DNA of 64,000 nt from Chromobacterium paludis (GTDB lineage Bacteria > Pseudomonadota > Gammaproteobacteria > Burkholderiales > Chromobacteriaceae): assembly GCF_008275125.1 (NCBI RefSeq), contig NZ_CP043473.1, positions 2,046,001 through 2,110,000 of the forward strand, in the 5' to 3' direction. Shown here one piece after another: positions 27,426-37,744 of this stretch (positions within the stretch are counted from its first letter, which is position 1; each line of letters starts with the position of its first letter). Under the pieces are notes generated by a model, which saw nothing but the letters and a program-made list of their open reading frames with translations, was not told the origin of the DNA and did no database searches. Made by a program: the position numbers and the translations under genes.

Positions 27426-28745
27426 TCAGCGGCCTATGGCTTGGTAGTCGAAGCCTTGTTCGCGCAGCCAGGCCGGGTCGTACATATTGCGGCCGTCAAA
27501 AATCAACGGCTGTTTCAGGCTCCGCTTGACCGCCTCGAAATCCGGCGCGCGGAACATTTTCCATTCGGTGACGATGAGCAAGGCGTCCGCGCCGCTCAGC
27601 GCGCCCATCATGTCATCGACGAAGCGCATGCCCGGCACGCCGGCCATCACGCGCTGCGCTTCGTGCGCGGCCACCGGATCGAAGGCGGTTATGGTCGCGC
27701 CGCGACGGGTCAGTTCCTGCGCGATCACGCGGCTGGGCGCTTCGCGCATATCGTCGGTGTTCGGCTTGAATGCCAGGCCCCACATGGCGAGGCGCCGGCC
27801 GGACAGGTCTTCGCCGAAACGGGCGACCACCTTCTCGACCAGGCGCAGCTTTTGCGCGTCGTTGGCTTCCTCCACCGCGGTCAGCACGCGCAGCGTGTGG
27901 CCGTTTTCCTTGGCCGTCTGCACCAGCGCCTTGACATCCTTGGGGAAGCAGGAGCCGCCATAGCCCACGCCCGGATACAGGAAGTGATAGCCGATGCGTG
28001 GATCGGAGCCCATGCCCAGCCGCACCTGTTCGATGTCGGCGCCCATGGTCTCGGCCAGATTGGCCAGTTCGTTCATGAAGGAGATACGCGTGGCCAGCAT
28101 AGCGTTGGCCGCGTATTTAGTCAGCTCGGCCGAGCGCACGTCCATCAGCAGCACGCGCTCGTGGTTGCGCTGAAAGGGCTTGTACAGGCGGCGCATGATC
28201 TCCGCGCCGCGCTCGTCGTCCACGCCGATCACCACGCGGTCGGGACGCATGAAATCGTCGATGGCCGCGCCTTCCTTCAGGAACTCGGGATTGGACACCA
28301 CGCTGAACGGGATGTCTACGCCGCGCGCCGCCAGCTCCTCGGCGATGACGGCGCGCACCTTGTCCGCGGTGCCCACCGGCACGGTGGACTTGTCCACCAC
28401 CACGCGGTAGTCCGTCATGTGGCGGGCGATATTGCGCGCCGCGGCCAGCACGTATTGCAGATCGGCGGAGCCATCCTCATCCGGGGGGGTGCCCACGGCG
28501 ATGAACTGCACTTCGCCGAAAGCGACCGACTCGGCCACGTCGGTGGTGAAATGCAGGCGGCCGGCAGCCACGTTGCGCTTCACCATGTCTTCCAGGCCCG
28601 GTTCGAAAATGGGAATGCCGCCGCTTTGCAGAATCTCGATCTTGCGCGGATCCACATCCAGGCAGCAGACGTGGTAGCCGGTCTCGGCCAGGCAGGTGCC
28701 GGTCACCAGGCCCACATAGCCGGAACCAATAACAGTGATTTTCAT
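27426..28745 (-). CDS. ugd: UDP-glucose 6-dehydrogenase
   Basis: A 439-aa NAD-dependent enzyme making UDP-glucuronate by two-step oxidation. The Rossmann [10 protein letters not shown] is at residues 7-16, the catalytic cysteine is in [13 protein letters not shown] near residue 260, and the C-terminal domain has FDGRNMYDP. The start at 28745 overlaps the pyrF stop as ATGA. The product feeds capsule, exopolysaccharide or lipid A aminoarabinose synthesis, and the neighbouring heptose genes agree with a cell-envelope role. Confidence 0.95.
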   Translation of the reverse strand: MKITVIGSGYVGLVTGTCLAETGYHVCCLDVDPRKIEILQSGGIPIFEPGLEDMVKRNVAAGRLHFTTDVAESVAFGEVQFIAVGTPPDEDGSADLQYVLAAARNIARHMTDYRVVVDKSTVPVGTADKVRAVIAEELAARGVDIPFSVVSNPEFLKEGAAIDDFMRPDRVVIGVDDERGAEIMRRLYKPFQRNHERVLLMDVRSAELTKYAANAMLATRISFMNELANLAETMGADIEQVRLGMGSDPRIGYHFLYPGVGYGGSCFPKDVKALVQTAKENGHTLRVLTAVEEANDAQKLRLVEKVVARFGEDLSGRRLAMWGLAFKPNTDDMREAPSRVIAQELTRRGATITAFDPVAAHEAQRVMAGVPGMRFVDDMMGALSGADALLIVTEWKMFRAPDFEAVKRSLKQPLIFDGRNMYDPAWLREQGFDYQAIGR

Positions 28746-29485
28746 GATTGTTGGGTCCGGAAGTGCGCGATGTCTTGGTTGATGGCGCGCAGCGTCGCCA
28801 GCGGGTCGGCGCTGCCGGTGATGGAGCGGCCGATCACCAGGTAGTCGGCGCCGGCCGCCAGCGCGGCAAGCGGCGTCATCACGCGGCGCTGGTCGTCGTT
28901 GCTGCCTTCGGCCAGGCGGATACCCGGCGTCACCAGCTTGAAGTCCTGGCCCAGGGCCTGCTTCAGCATCACGGCCTCTTGCGCCGAGCACACCACGCCG
29001 TCCAGGCCGCAATCGCGCGTCAGCGTCGCCAGCCGCAGCACATGTTCTTCCGGCGACGCGGCGATGCCGACCTCGGCCAGGTCAGACGCCTCCATGCTGG
29101 TCAACACCGTCACCGCGATCAACAACGGACGCTGGCTGTAGCCGGCCAGCGCCGCGCGCGCGGCCTCCATCATGCGGCGGCCGCCGGAGGCATGCACATT
29201 GACCATCCACACGCCAGCATCGGCCGCCGCCTTGCAGGCATGAGCCACCGTGTTCGGGATATCGTGGAACTTCATGTCCAGAAACACTTGAAAACCGCGC
29301 GCGGCCAACGATTCGACCAGATGGCGGCCGCTGGAAGTGAATAACTCCTTGCCCACTTTCAAGCGGCATTCCGCCGGATCCAGCCGGCTGGCGAATGCCA
29401 AGGCCTTGGCGGCCTCGTCAAAATCCAGCGCCACCACTACCGGGGAGATTTCGCGCGCGTCCGCGCTTGCGATCAGAGGGTTCAT
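28742..29485 (-). CDS. pyrF: Orotidine 5'-phosphate decarboxylase
   Basis: A 247-aa TIM-barrel enzyme for the last step of UMP synthesis. The catalytic motif [14 protein letters not shown] near residue 67-80 has the Asp-Lys-Asp set, and [10 protein letters not shown] and [10 protein letters not shown] bind phosphate. Its end overlaps ugd in ATGA, which links supply of UMP to UDP-sugar use, though this may be simple gene packing. It lies 64 bases after lapB. Confidence 0.95.
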   Translation of the reverse strand: MNPLIASADAREISPVVVALDFDEAAKALAFASRLDPAECRLKVGKELFTSSGRHLVESLAARGFQVFLDMKFHDIPNTVAHACKAAADAGVWMVNVHASGGRRMMEAARAALAGYSQRPLLIAVTVLTSMEASDLAEVGIAASPEEHVLRLATLTRDCGLDGVVCSAQEAVMLKQALGQDFKLVTPGIRLAEGSNDDQRRVMTPLAALAAGADYLVIGRSITGSADPLATLRAINQDIAHFRTQQS

Positions 29486-29549
29486 CGATGCTCCATTATT
29501 CTGATTCCCGCGCGCCGGCCCCTCCGGCCGCGCGATTTTTTTATCGTGC

Positions 29550-30707
29550 TCAGGTCTCCGAGCGGTTGGGCGTGAAGCTCTCCCACTCTCCGCAGGCCGG
29601 GCAATGCCAGAAGAAGGCGCGCGAACGGAAGTTGCAGCACTTGCAGCGATGCACGCTCAGACGTTGGGAGTGCTTGAGGATCAGCGCGCGCGCCACCTCG
29701 GCATCCATCCGCCCCTCCGGCGACAACTCGTCCATCTGCGCCTCTATCATCCGGTACACGCCGGCCAGGCTGGGGCGCGCATGCACCGCCTCGCGCACGC
29801 CTTCCAGCGCCTTGGCCTCGCCCTCGTAAGTGGCGATTTTCTGGTACAGCAAATCCGTCAGTTCCAGCTGCGGGAAGGTGCGCTGATAACCGCGCAACAG
29901 CGCGATGCCCTCCAAGGGGCGGCCTTGCTTCTCATACGCGTCGAACAGACGTTCGGCCGCCATGGACAGATATTCGTAGCTCTGCTTTTCTATGCCCTGC
30001 CAGGCTTCAATCGCCAGCGCGGCATTGCCCTCGGCGAACTCGATGTCGCCCAGGATCAAGCTGGCCCGCACGCATTTGCGGTTCGCCGCCAGCGCCTCGG
30101 CGACATGGCGTCGGGCCTCGGCGTAATTCGATTTGTACAATTCGCCCTGCGCCAGTTCGCAATAGAACTGCGCTACCTCATGCTGGAAAGAATGGGCGTC
30201 GCTGCGCAGCTCCTTGGCGGTTTCAATCGCCTTGCCCCAGTCCCGGTCCTGCTGGTAAATGTCCAACAGCTGGCGGCGCGCCGCCAACGCCATATTGCCA
30301 TCCAGCAGCTTCACCAAGATCTCTTCCGCACGATCCACCAGACCCGCCTTGCGGAAATCCTGCGCCAATTCATTGCGCACCAGGTCGCGCTGTTCGCCGG
30401 GCAGATCGGAAGAATCCAGCATCTGCTGGTGCAGGCGGATGGCGCGGTCGTTTTCGCCGCGCTTGCGATACAGTTTGCCCAGAATATGCTGCAGCTCGAG
30501 GGCGGCGCCTTGCTGACGGGCCACTTCGGCCAGCGCCTGCGCCGCCACATCGGTCTTGTCCTCAACCAGCGCATCGAGGCCGCGAAAATAGGATATGGGT
30601 ACAGACTTGGCCTGCTTCAGCACGGTGCGCATGTCGACACGGGCCGCAAACCAGCCGAGTCCGAAGAAGGCCGGAAACAGCAGCAGCCACCACAAATCAA
30701 GTTCCAA
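29550..30707 (-). CDS. lapB: Lipopolysaccharide assembly protein LapB (YciM)
   Basis: A 385-aa protein with an N-terminal membrane anchor ([19 protein letters not shown]), TPR repeats across residues about 45-340, and a C-terminal rubredoxin-like zinc/iron knuckle CKCCNF...CPACGEW. It matches E. coli LapB in layout and length. LapB adapts LpxC to FtsH and so limits LPS synthesis. The start is most likely the TTG at 30707, which has AAAGGA six bases upstream; the longer frame has no suitable start. It lies 56 bases after lapA. Confidence 0.93.
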   Translation of the reverse strand: MELDLWWLLLFPAFFGLGWFAARVDMRTVLKQAKSVPISYFRGLDALVEDKTDVAAQALAEVARQQGAALELQHILGKLYRKRGENDRAIRLHQQMLDSSDLPGEQRDLVRNELAQDFRKAGLVDRAEEILVKLLDGNMALAARRQLLDIYQQDRDWGKAIETAKELRSDAHSFQHEVAQFYCELAQGELYKSNYAEARRHVAEALAANRKCVRASLILGDIEFAEGNAALAIEAWQGIEKQSYEYLSMAAERLFDAYEKQGRPLEGIALLRGYQRTFPQLELTDLLYQKIATYEGEAKALEGVREAVHARPSLAGVYRMIEAQMDELSPEGRMDAEVARALILKHSQRLSVHRCKCCNFRSRAFFWHCPACGEWESFTPNRSET

Positions 30708-30763
30708 CAGCAATCCTTTCGGGATAATGGGCGCGGGCCGAGGACTCAGCCCACCGGGGAAGG

Positions 30764-31057
30764 TCAATCAGCCAGCGCGTCGCTGGGATCGCTGACCGTC
30801 TTGCGGACAGGCGGGCGGCTGCGCAGCTCTTTTTTCAGCTGCGACAGCTCGCGGCGGGTCTTCAAATAGAAGCTGAAGGTAGCCAGCAGGCCCACCAGCG
30901 CGCCGGCGACGAAGAACAGCAACAGGAACACAATGAGCGGAGCCGACCAGGATTGGCCAAAGAACAGCTTGAATTCGACTGCATGGCTGTTTTGCACGGT
31001 AACGGCGACCAACAGCAATAACAGCGCCAGTTCCACGATACGCAACAAATATCGCAT
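30764..31057 (-). CDS. lapA: Lipopolysaccharide assembly protein LapA (DUF1049)
   Basis: A 97-aa inner-membrane protein with two hydrophobic spans (RIVELALLLLLVAVTVQN and APLIVFLLLFFVAGALVGLLA) and a basic, coiled-coil-prone C-terminus (RRELSQLKKELRSR). This is the LapA/YciS pattern. It is paired with lapB, as in enterobacteria, and sits after the ihfB terminator. Confidence 0.9.
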   Translation of the reverse strand: MRYLLRIVELALLLLLVAVTVQNSHAVEFKLFFGQSWSAPLIVFLLLFFVAGALVGLLATFSFYLKTRRELSQLKKELRSRPPVRKTVSDPSDALAD

Positions 31058-31137
31058 GATTTCGCCCGATGAGTTTGCCGGAATGCGATTTTAAACGATA
31101 GCAGCGCGCAACCCAAGCCCAGGCGGCAAAACAAAAA

Positions 31138-31164
31138 AAGCGCCGCAATCAAAGCGGCGCTTTT
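31138..31164. terminator. Rho-independent terminator after ihfB
   Basis: Stem AAGCGCCGC / GCGGCGCTT with a 7-base AATCAAA loop. On the minus strand it is followed by a run of T (complement of the A run at 31133-31139). It separates rpsA-ihfB from lapA-lapB. Confidence 0.85.
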
Positions 31165-31187
31165 CAGCATCAACCGGAGGAAAGGCA

Positions 31188-31502
31188 TCAAGCCTGGGTC
31201 TGCTCCAAGAGGGATAGATCCACACGCTCGCGCAATTCCTTGCCGGCCTTGAAATGAGGCACGTATTTCTCAGGAACCGAGACGCTGGTGCCCGACTTGG
31301 GGTTGCGGCCGACACGCGGCGGACGGTAGTTCAGATCGAAGCTACCGAAGCCGCGGATCTCGATCCGGCTTCCCTGAGCCAGGTTGTTGGCCATCGCGTC
31401 CAAAATGGTCTTGACGGCCAACTCAGCATCTTTGTAGACCAACTGAGAATTGCGCTCGGCGAGTCTCTCGGACAGCCTGGCGATCAGCTCAGATTTGGTC
31501 AT
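31188..31502 (-). CDS. ihfB: Integration host factor beta subunit
   Basis: A 104-aa HU/IHF-family DNA-bending protein. The beta-arm region [33 protein letters not shown] carries the conserved GRNPKTG-like motif with Pro that intercalates into DNA. The start is the ATG at 31502; an in-frame GTG directly before it is an alternative. Length is ten residues longer than E. coli IhfB, at the C-terminus. It is immediately downstream of rpsA, as in most proteobacteria. Confidence 0.95.
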   Translation of the reverse strand: MTKSELIARLSERLAERNSQLVYKDAELAVKTILDAMANNLAQGSRIEIRGFGSFDLNYRPPRVGRNPKSGTSVSVPEKYVPHFKAGKELRERVDLSLLEQTQA

Positions 31503-31509
31503 CACGCTA

Positions 31510-33201
31510 TTACTCGTTGGAGCCGGACAGTTTAGCCTTCAGCAGGGCACCCAGATTGGTGGTGCCGGCGGAAGCGCTATCAACAGCCAGGTTCTTCAGA
31601 GCGGCGCTGTCGTCCTGAGCGTCCTTAGCCTTGATGGACAGGCTGATGTTGCGGGACTTGCGGTCCACGGCAACGATCACGGCCTCAACTGCATCGCCAT
31701 CCTTCAGGACGGAGCGAGCGTCTTCCACGCGGTCGCGGGACAGTTCGGAAGCGCGCAGGTAGCCTTCAACGTCGGCGTCCAGAGCGATAACCGCGCCCTT
31801 GGCGTCAACAGACTTGACGGTACCCTTGACCAGAGCGCCCTTGTCGTTCATGGCAACGAAGTTGTTGAACGGATCGCCTTCCAGCTGCTTGATGCCCAGG
31901 GAGATGCGTTCTTTTTCCACGTCGATGGACAGAACAACGGCTTCCACCTCGTCGCCCTTCTTGAACTTGCGCACGGCTTCTTCGCCAGCTTCGTTCCAGG
32001 ACAGGTCGGACAGGTGAACCAGGCCGTCGATGCCGCCCGGCAGACCCACGAACACGCCGAAGTCGGTGATGGACTTGATCGCGCCCTTCAGCTTGTCGCC
32101 CTTGTGGAAGTTGTCGGCAAACTCGTTCCACGGGTTGGCCAGGCACTGCTTCATGCCCAGGGAGATGCGACGACGGTCTTCGTCGATTTCCAGGATCATG
32201 ACTTCCACTTCGTCGCCAACTTGAACCACCTTGGACGGGTGAACGTTCTTGTTGGTCCAGTCCATTTCGGACACGTGCACCAGGCCTTCGATGCCTTGTT
32301 CGATTTCCACGAACGCGCCGTAGTCGGTCAGGTTGGTCACCTTGCCGAACAGACGGGTGCCGGACGGGTAGCGGCGGGACAGGCCCACCCACGGATCTTC
32401 GCCCAGTTGCTTCAGGCCCAGGGATACGCGGTTCTTCTCTTGGTCGAACTTCAGTACCTTGGCTTCCACTTCGTCGCCCACGGCCAGAACTTCGGACGGG
32501 TGCTTCACGCGGCGCCATGCCAGGTCGGTGATGTGCAGCAGGCCATCGATGCCGCCCAGGTCAACGAACGCACCGTAGTCGGTGATGTTCTTGACGATAC
32601 CCTTGATGACTGCGCCCTCTTTCAGGGTTTCCAGCAGAGCCTTGCGCTCTTCGCCCAGGGTTTCTTCCAGCACGGAGCGACGGGAAACCACGACGTTGTT
32701 GCGCTTGCGATCCAGCTTGATAACCTTGAACTCGATCTGCTTGTTTTCGTACGGGGTGGTGTCTTTCACCGGACGCACGTCGACCAGGGAACCCGGCAGG
32801 AAGGCGCGGATGCCGTTGACCATGACAGTCAGGCCGCCCTTCACCTTGCCGCTGATCATGCCGGACAGGATGGTGCCGGCTTCCAGCGCTTCTTCCAGCT
32901 CAACCCAAGCGGCCATGCGCTTGGCTTTTTCGCGGGACAGCTTGGTTTCGCCGAAGCCGTTTTCCAGCGCGTCGATGGCGACGGTAACGAAATCGCCGAT
33001 GGCGACTTCGACCACGCCTTGGTCATTCTTGAACTCTTCAGCCGGAATCAGCGATTCGGACTTCAGGCCGGCGTTCACGGTCACAAAGTTGGAATCAACT
33101 GCCACGACTTCAGCAGTGATCACTTCGCCCACGCGCATATCGTGCAGGGTGAGGCTTTCCTCGAACAGTTGAGCAAAGTTTTCCATGGAGAGGGTAGTCA
33201 T
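31510..33201 (-). CDS. rpsA: 30S ribosomal protein S1
   Basis: A 563-aa protein with six S1 (OB-fold) repeats; the last four, at about residues 190-540, show the repeated [15 protein letters not shown]...GLxHxS pattern. It binds mRNA on the 30S subunit for initiation. The ATG at 33201 is used; a second in-frame ATG at 33186 ([11 protein letters not shown]) is also plausible because many S1 proteins begin close to that point. Codon use is biased towards fewer rare codons, consistent with high expression. A hairpin lies in its leader. Confidence 0.96.
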   Translation of the reverse strand: MTTLSMENFAQLFEESLTLHDMRVGEVITAEVVAVDSNFVTVNAGLKSESLIPAEEFKNDQGVVEVAIGDFVTVAIDALENGFGETKLSREKAKRMAAWVELEEALEAGTILSGMISGKVKGGLTVMVNGIRAFLPGSLVDVRPVKDTTPYENKQIEFKVIKLDRKRNNVVVSRRSVLEETLGEERKALLETLKEGAVIKGIVKNITDYGAFVDLGGIDGLLHITDLAWRRVKHPSEVLAVGDEVEAKVLKFDQEKNRVSLGLKQLGEDPWVGLSRRYPSGTRLFGKVTNLTDYGAFVEIEQGIEGLVHVSEMDWTNKNVHPSKVVQVGDEVEVMILEIDEDRRRISLGMKQCLANPWNEFADNFHKGDKLKGAIKSITDFGVFVGLPGGIDGLVHLSDLSWNEAGEEAVRKFKKGDEVEAVVLSIDVEKERISLGIKQLEGDPFNNFVAMNDKGALVKGTVKSVDAKGAVIALDADVEGYLRASELSRDRVEDARSVLKDGDAVEAVIVAVDRKSRNISLSIKAKDAQDDSAALKNLAVDSASAGTTNLGALLKAKLSGSNE

Positions 33202-33255
33202 CAAGCGTACTCTCGGTTGCAGGCCTTGCGGCTTGCGGGGTTAGGGTTGAACACT

Positions 33256-33287
33256 CGGCCGTTCTTGCGATGCAGCAAAAACGGCCG
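33256..33287. other. Hairpin in the cmk-rpsA gap
   Basis: CGGCCGTT / AACGGCCG forms an 8-bp stem around a 16-base loop that can pair further (TTGC / GCAA). It lies in the rpsA leader 55-86 bases before the start. A T-run precedes rather than follows it on the transcribed strand, so it is not a standard terminator. It may be an rpsA leader structure or mRNA 3' end of cmk. Confidence 0.5.
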
Positions 33288-33295
33288 TTAAAAAA

Positions 33296-33964
33296 TCAAT
33301 GGCCGGAAACCTGTCTTTCCTCGAACCACATGAGGACCTTGTCGACCGCCTGGTCTATGGTCAGCTCCGTGGTATCGAGCAAAAAGGCGTCCGGCTCCTG
33401 GCGCAGCGGCGCTACCGGCCGGGCGGCATCGCGCGCGTCCCGATCGATAATGTCCTGCATAATTCGGGGGAGATTAGCAGATTCCCCTTTGCCGATCAAC
33501 TGCTTATGGCGACGGGAGGCCCTTTCCTCGGCGCTGGCGGTCAGAAACACCTTCAGCGTGGCGTCCGGAAACACCACCGAACCCATGTCGCGGCCATCGG
33601 TCACCAGGCCCGGCAACGCGCGAAAATCCCGCTGACGCTGCAATAGCGCGGCGCGCACCGCCGGCAGCGCGCCGACCTTGGACGCGCCGATGCCGATTTC
33701 CTCGGCGCGGATATCCGCGCTGGCATCGTTGCCTTCCAGCCACACCGCGCCGTCGGAAAACTCCACCGGCAGGCCCGCGGCGGCCTCGGCCAGCGCCGGC
33801 TCATCGTCCCAAGCAATGCCGCGACGGCGCGCATGCAGCGCCAGCAGCCGGTACAGCGAGCCGGAATCGAGGTAATGGTAGGCTAGGCGCGCGGCCACCA
33901 GGGCCGCCACCGTGCCCTTGCCGGAGGCCGAGGGGCCGTCGATGGTAATCACCGGAACTGTCAT
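33296..33964 (-). CDS. cmk: Cytidylate kinase
   Basis: A 222-aa (d)CMP kinase. The Walker A loop is [10 protein letters not shown] at residues 9-18; the CMP-binding insert and [16 protein letters not shown] follow, and RDARD in the lid region is conserved. The length fits. It precedes rpsA on the same strand, the near-universal cmk-rpsA order. The ATG at 33964 is used; the upstream extension overlaps the aroA promoter region. aroA is divergent, unlike enterobacteria where it precedes cmk. Confidence 0.95.
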   Translation of the reverse strand: MTVPVITIDGPSASGKGTVAALVAARLAYHYLDSGSLYRLLALHARRRGIAWDDEPALAEAAAGLPVEFSDGAVWLEGNDASADIRAEEIGIGASKVGALPAVRAALLQRQRDFRALPGLVTDGRDMGSVVFPDATLKVFLTASAEERASRRHKQLIGKGESANLPRIMQDIIDRDARDAARPVAPLRQEPDAFLLDTTELTIDQAVDKVLMWFEERQVSGH

Positions 33965-34150
33965 GGCAATCTGAATCCTGTCTGCAATCTTCTTAGCCTC
34001 CGGCGCCACGCCAGGCCGCCGGTCAAACCGCGCATTGTAACTCAAGTGATGGCGCGCGGCGCGGCGGACTGCCGCGCAGGCAATTGCACGCGGCGCCGTG
34101 TGGCGGGTACAGTGTCCCCTCACTCCCTTCCACAGCGCACGATTCGACAC

Positions 34151-35440
34151 ATGGAACAACTTCACCTCGCCCCACGCGGCCGGCTGTCCGGCTCAATCAA
34201 GCTCCCCGGCTCCAAGAGCATTTCCAACCGCACCCTGCTGCTGGCCGCGCTGTCCGGCGGCAGCACCCTGGTGCGCGATTTGCTGGATTCCGACGACATC
34301 CGCCACATGCTGGCCGCGCTGAAGCTGCTGGGCGTGAAAATAGAACAACAAGGCGATGGCCGCGACTTCCGCGTGCACGGCTGCGGCGGCGAATTCCCGG
34401 TCAAGAACGCCGACTTGTTCCTCGGCAACGCCGGCACCGCCTTCCGCCCGCTGACCGCGGCCCTGGCGCTGATGAGCGGCCATTACCAGCTGTCCGGCGT
34501 GCCGCGCATGCACGAGCGCCCCATCGGCGACCTGGTCGACGCGCTGAACGCCGCCGGCGCCCGCATCGAATACCTGGGCCAGCCGGGCTTTCCGCCGCTG
34601 GCCATCTCCCCGGCCGAGATACGCTGCGCCGCCCCCATCCAGGTAAAGGGCAATGTCTCCAGCCAATTCCTGACCGCCTTGCTGATGGCGCTGCCGCTGA
34701 CCGGCGAAACCTCGGAGATAGAAGTCGTGGGCGAACTCATCTCCAAGCCCTACATCGAAATCACCCTGAACCTGATGGCGCGCTTCGGCGTGCGCGTGGA
34801 GCGCGAAGGCTGGCAGCGTTTCGTCATTCCGGGCGGCCAGCACTACATCTCGCCGGGCGAGGTCTATGTCGAGGGCGACGCCTCCAGCGCGTCCTACTTC
34901 CTGGCGGCCGGCGCGCTGGCCGGCGGTCCGGTGCGCGTGGAAGGCGTGGGCGAGGCCAGCATTCAGGGCGACGTGCGCTTCGCCGAGGCGCTGGAGTTGA
35001 TGGGCGCGACCGTTCGCCGCGGCGACAATTGGATAGAAGCGCGCATGGAAGGCAAGCTCAAAGCCATAGATCTGGATTGCAACCACATCCCGGACGCGGC
35101 GATGACGCTGGCCGTGGCCGCGCTGGCCGCCGACGGCGCCACCACGCTGCGCAATATCGCCAGCTGGCGCGTGAAGGAAACCGACCGCCTGTCGGCGATG
35201 GCCGCCGAGCTGCGCAAAGTGGGCGCGATCGTGGAGGAAGGACCGGACTACATCCGCGTCACCCCCCCGTCGGCGCTGACGCCCAACGCCGAAATCGACA
35301 CCTACGACGACCACCGCATGGCCATGTGCTTCTCGCTGGTTTCGCTGCTGGGCGCACCGGTCACCATCAACGACCCCAAATGCGTGGCCAAGACCTTCCC
35401 CGACTATTTCGAGGCCCTGGCCGCGCTGCAGGCGCAATAG
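34151..35440 (+). CDS. aroA: 3-phosphoshikimate 1-carboxyvinyltransferase (EPSP synthase)
   Basis: A 429-aa shikimate-pathway enzyme condensing shikimate-3-phosphate with phosphoenolpyruvate. The N-terminal [34 protein letters not shown] (near residues 90-106), [10 protein letters not shown] and the C-terminal [13 protein letters not shown] are the diagnostic motifs. The second motif has the glycine-alanine pattern of class I (glyphosate-sensitive type) enzymes. ATG at 34151 is the correct start by alignment to the family; longer frames are not coding. Confidence 0.96.
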   Translation: MEQLHLAPRGRLSGSIKLPGSKSISNRTLLLAALSGGSTLVRDLLDSDDIRHMLAALKLLGVKIEQQGDGRDFRVHGCGGEFPVKNADLFLGNAGTAFRPLTAALALMSGHYQLSGVPRMHERPIGDLVDALNAAGARIEYLGQPGFPPLAISPAEIRCAAPIQVKGNVSSQFLTALLMALPLTGETSEIEVVGELISKPYIEITLNLMARFGVRVEREGWQRFVIPGGQHYISPGEVYVEGDASSASYFLAAGALAGGPVRVEGVGEASIQGDVRFAEALELMGATVRRGDNWIEARMEGKLKAIDLDCNHIPDAAMTLAVAALAADGATTLRNIASWRVKETDRLSAMAAELRKVGAIVEEGPDYIRVTPPSALTPNAEIDTYDDHRMAMCFSLVSLLGAPVTINDPKCVAKTFPDYFEALAALQAQ

Positions 35441-35500
35441 CCACAACATATTGATTCATCATCGCCAAGGCTTCACAATATATGGAAAAGGAGCCTAGCC

Positions 35501-35920
35501 ATGAGCAATCTATTCCAGATGCGCCGCGATTTCATGCGGCGCTTCGACCTTCCCTCCCCCTCCCGCCCCGAATTCCAGCCCGAACAACTGGCGATGTGGC
35601 AAACCATGCTGGACGAAGAGCTGGACGAACTGCGTCAGGCGCTGGCAGATTACCGCGAACTGCCGGCGCAATCTCCCGAGCAACAGCTGCAAAGCCGCGC
35701 CGAACTGACCGCCGAGGCGGTGGACGTGCTCAATGTGGTATGCGGCCTCTTGCTCTCGCAAGGCCTGCCGCTAGAAGCGATGTGCGAGGCGATACACGAC
35801 GCCAATCTGCGCAAATGCGTGGGCGGCAAGGTGCTGCGGCGCGCAGACGGCAAAATCTTGAAGCCGGAAGGCTGGCAGCCAGCGGACAAACTGGGCGTGA
35901 TCCGGCTGGCCCAGGACTAA
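35501..35920 (+). CDS. MazG-like / phosphoribosyl-ATP pyrophosphohydrolase-like protein
   Basis: A 139-aa all-alpha NTP pyrophosphatase-like protein. The helices contain WQTMLDEELDELRQAL and AEAVDVLNVVCGLL, an EExxE...ExxD metal-binding pattern, followed by the ending KVLRRADGKILKPEGWQPADK typical of this subfamily. It probably hydrolyses a nucleoside triphosphate or related phosphate compound; substrate unknown. AAAAGGAG precedes the ATG. The gene is monocistronic. Confidence 0.8.
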   Translation: MSNLFQMRRDFMRRFDLPSPSRPEFQPEQLAMWQTMLDEELDELRQALADYRELPAQSPEQQLQSRAELTAEAVDVLNVVCGLLLSQGLPLEAMCEAIHDANLRKCVGGKVLRRADGKILKPEGWQPADKLGVIRLAQD

Positions 35921-36018
35921 ACGCCAAGGCCACAGGGCAAGCAACTTGTCCAGCATTAAGACCGGCTTAAGTTAGACGCGCTAAGCTTGGCTTATCGTCA
36001 ACCCAGACAGGAGCCGAC

Positions 36019-36564
36019 ATGCTGCGCAATTCCCAACTAAGCTACGGCCGCGTCGCCCGCGGTTTGCACTGGCTGTGCGCGCTGGCCGTGATCGCCGCGC
36101 TGGCCATTATCGAACTCAAGGGCTTTTTCCCCAAGGGCAGCGCCGCGCGCGGCGCGCTGAGCTACGCCCACATCCAGGCCGGGCTGATCGTGCTGCTGCT
36201 GGTCCTTCCCCGGCTGGCTTGGCGCCTGGGCAATCCGCCGCCAGCCATCACGCCGGCGCCCAGCCCGCTGATGAAACAGCTGTCCCATGCCGGCCACTGG
36301 GCGCTGTACGCGCTGATGCTGGCGCTGCCTGTGCTCGGCATCGCCTTCATCCAGGCCAATGGCCGCGAAGTGGCCTTCTTTGGCCTGGCCTTGCCCGCCC
36401 TGCTGCCAACCGATCCCGCCCTGGGCAGACCGTTGAAAGAAATTCACGAGCTGCTGGGCAACGCTCTGCTGTGGCTGAGCATCCTGCACGCAGCGGCGGC
36501 CGTCTGGCACCACGCCATCGTCAAGGACAACACCGTCACCCGCCTGATCGGCCCGCTGCGTTGA
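36019..36564 (+). CDS. Cytochrome b561
   Basis: A 181-aa four-span membrane cytochrome of the bacterial b561 family. Candidate heme-binding histidines are in RGLHWLCAL, YAHIQAGLIVLLL, SHAGHWALYALMLALP and LHAAAAVWHHAIVKDNT. It is expected to move electrons from ubiquinol, for example in superoxide oxidation. Its 3' end overlaps the convergent LacI-type gene by 29 bases. Confidence 0.9.
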   Translation: MLRNSQLSYGRVARGLHWLCALAVIAALAIIELKGFFPKGSAARGALSYAHIQAGLIVLLLVLPRLAWRLGNPPPAITPAPSPLMKQLSHAGHWALYALMLALPVLGIAFIQANGREVAFFGLALPALLPTDPALGRPLKEIHELLGNALLWLSILHAAAAVWHHAIVKDNTVTRLIGPLR

Positions 36565-37552
36565 TTGAGCCTCTGGGCAGGCTGGAGCCGCGCGCCACCA
36601 GCCTGCCGGCCAGCACCACCTTGCGCGGCGGACGCTCCGGCTGCCGCAGCCGCTCCAATAGCATTTCCATCGCCTCGCGGCCGATGTCGTCCACTGGCTG
36701 CTCGATCACCGTCACGCCTGGCTCGGTCAGCTCGGTCCAGCTGTCGTTGTCGAAACCGGCCAGCGCCAGCCGCTCGGGCACGGCGAAGCCGGCCGCGCGC
36801 ACCGCCTTGGCCGCGCCCAGCAGCAGCAAGCCATTGCTGGCGATCAGCGCCTCCGGCGCGTCCGCCTCTGCCAACCAGGCTGCCACCGACGTTTGCGCCG
36901 CCGCCGCGCTGGGCGCGACGAAACGCGCCGGCGCCGGCAAGCCGGCGCGCTGCATCGCCTCGACAAAACCGGCGTGCCGCTCCGCGCCGGTGCTGCTGGT
37001 ATTGCCGAACAAGCCGCCTATGCGCCGATAGCCGGCAGCCAGCAAATGCTCCACCAGCTGCGCCGCCGCCCGCCTATTGTCCAGCAGCACTGCGTCGCAG
37101 CTGGCCGCCGCGCCGGCGCGGTCAATCAGCACCACTGGAAAACCCAGCGCAGCCGCGTCCAGGCTGTCCGCCGTGGCGCGCGTAGCGGCGAAGATCACCC
37201 CGCTCACGCGCTCCTCCTGCATCAGCCGCAGATACATCGCCTCCTTGTCCGGGTTTTCATCGGTATTGCACAGAATCACCCGCATGCCGGCGCGATAGGC
37301 CACATCCTCCACCGCGCGGCTCACCGCGGTGAAGAAGGGGTTGCGGATATCCGACACGATCAGCCCTATGGTTTGCGTGTGCTGCGAGCGCAGCCGCCGC
37401 GCCGACAAATTGGGCCGATAGCCGCTCTGGGCGATGGCCGCCTCCACCTTGGCGCGCAGCGCCGGGCTGACCGGGCCGTCGCCCAAGGCGCGCGACACAG
37501 TGGCCACCGACACGCCCGCCAAGCGGGCCACATCCTTGATGCTGGTAGTCAT
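36536..37552 (-). CDS. LacI-family repressor, probable fructose operon regulator
   Basis: A 338-aa regulator. The N-terminal helix-turn-helix is SIKDVARLAGVSVATVSRALGDGP, followed by a hinge (NLSARRLRSQHTQTIGLIVSDI) and a periplasmic-binding-like effector domain ending with dimer contacts. It is divergent from fruB; a perfect LacI-type dyad lies 8 bases before its start and an imperfect copy before fruB. The effector is probably fructose-1-phosphate, by analogy with FruR/Cra. The last 29 bases overlap the cytochrome b561 gene. Confidence 0.88.
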   Translation of the reverse strand: MTTSIKDVARLAGVSVATVSRALGDGPVSPALRAKVEAAIAQSGYRPNLSARRLRSQHTQTIGLIVSDIRNPFFTAVSRAVEDVAYRAGMRVILCNTDENPDKEAMYLRLMQEERVSGVIFAATRATADSLDAAALGFPVVLIDRAGAAASCDAVLLDNRRAAAQLVEHLLAAGYRRIGGLFGNTSSTGAERHAGFVEAMQRAGLPAPARFVAPSAAAAQTSVAAWLAEADAPEALIASNGLLLLGAAKAVRAAGFAVPERLALAGFDNDSWTELTEPGVTVIEQPVDDIGREAMEMLLERLRQPERPPRKVVLAGRLVARGSSLPRGSINAAGRSGG

Positions 37553-37559
37553 GGATTAA

Positions 37560-37571
37560 GAAAACGTTTTC
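37560..37571. promoter_or_regulatory. LacI-type operator (regulator side)
   Basis: A perfect 12-bp palindrome GAAAACGTTTTC, 8 bases upstream of the LacI-type gene. The central CG with A/T arms is the usual LacI/GalR-family operator core. Confidence 0.8.
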
Positions 37572-37693
37572 ATAGATAACGGCGATGCTGCACCACTATG
37601 CAGCCGCTGGCAAGGCCATGCTGCAATGGCGATTAAGTCATAGCCGCCTCTATTTTCGATTTAGGTCAAACACTCTGGATTGACACCAGCAAT

Positions 37694-37705
37694 GTAATCG
37701 TTTTC
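37694..37705. promoter_or_regulatory. LacI-type operator (fruBKA side)
   Basis: GTAATCGTTTTC matches the perfect operator at 37560 at 10 of 12 positions. It ends 39 bases before the fruB start, close to where a promoter is expected. Confidence 0.65.
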
Positions 37706-37744
37706 AATTCCAGTCATATCGAGTCCAAGAATGAGGTCCGCATC

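Noticed and set aside
31450..33291. A 613-aa open frame antisense to rpsA
   Set aside because: The opposite strand encodes ribosomal protein S1; the frame has no recognisable domain.
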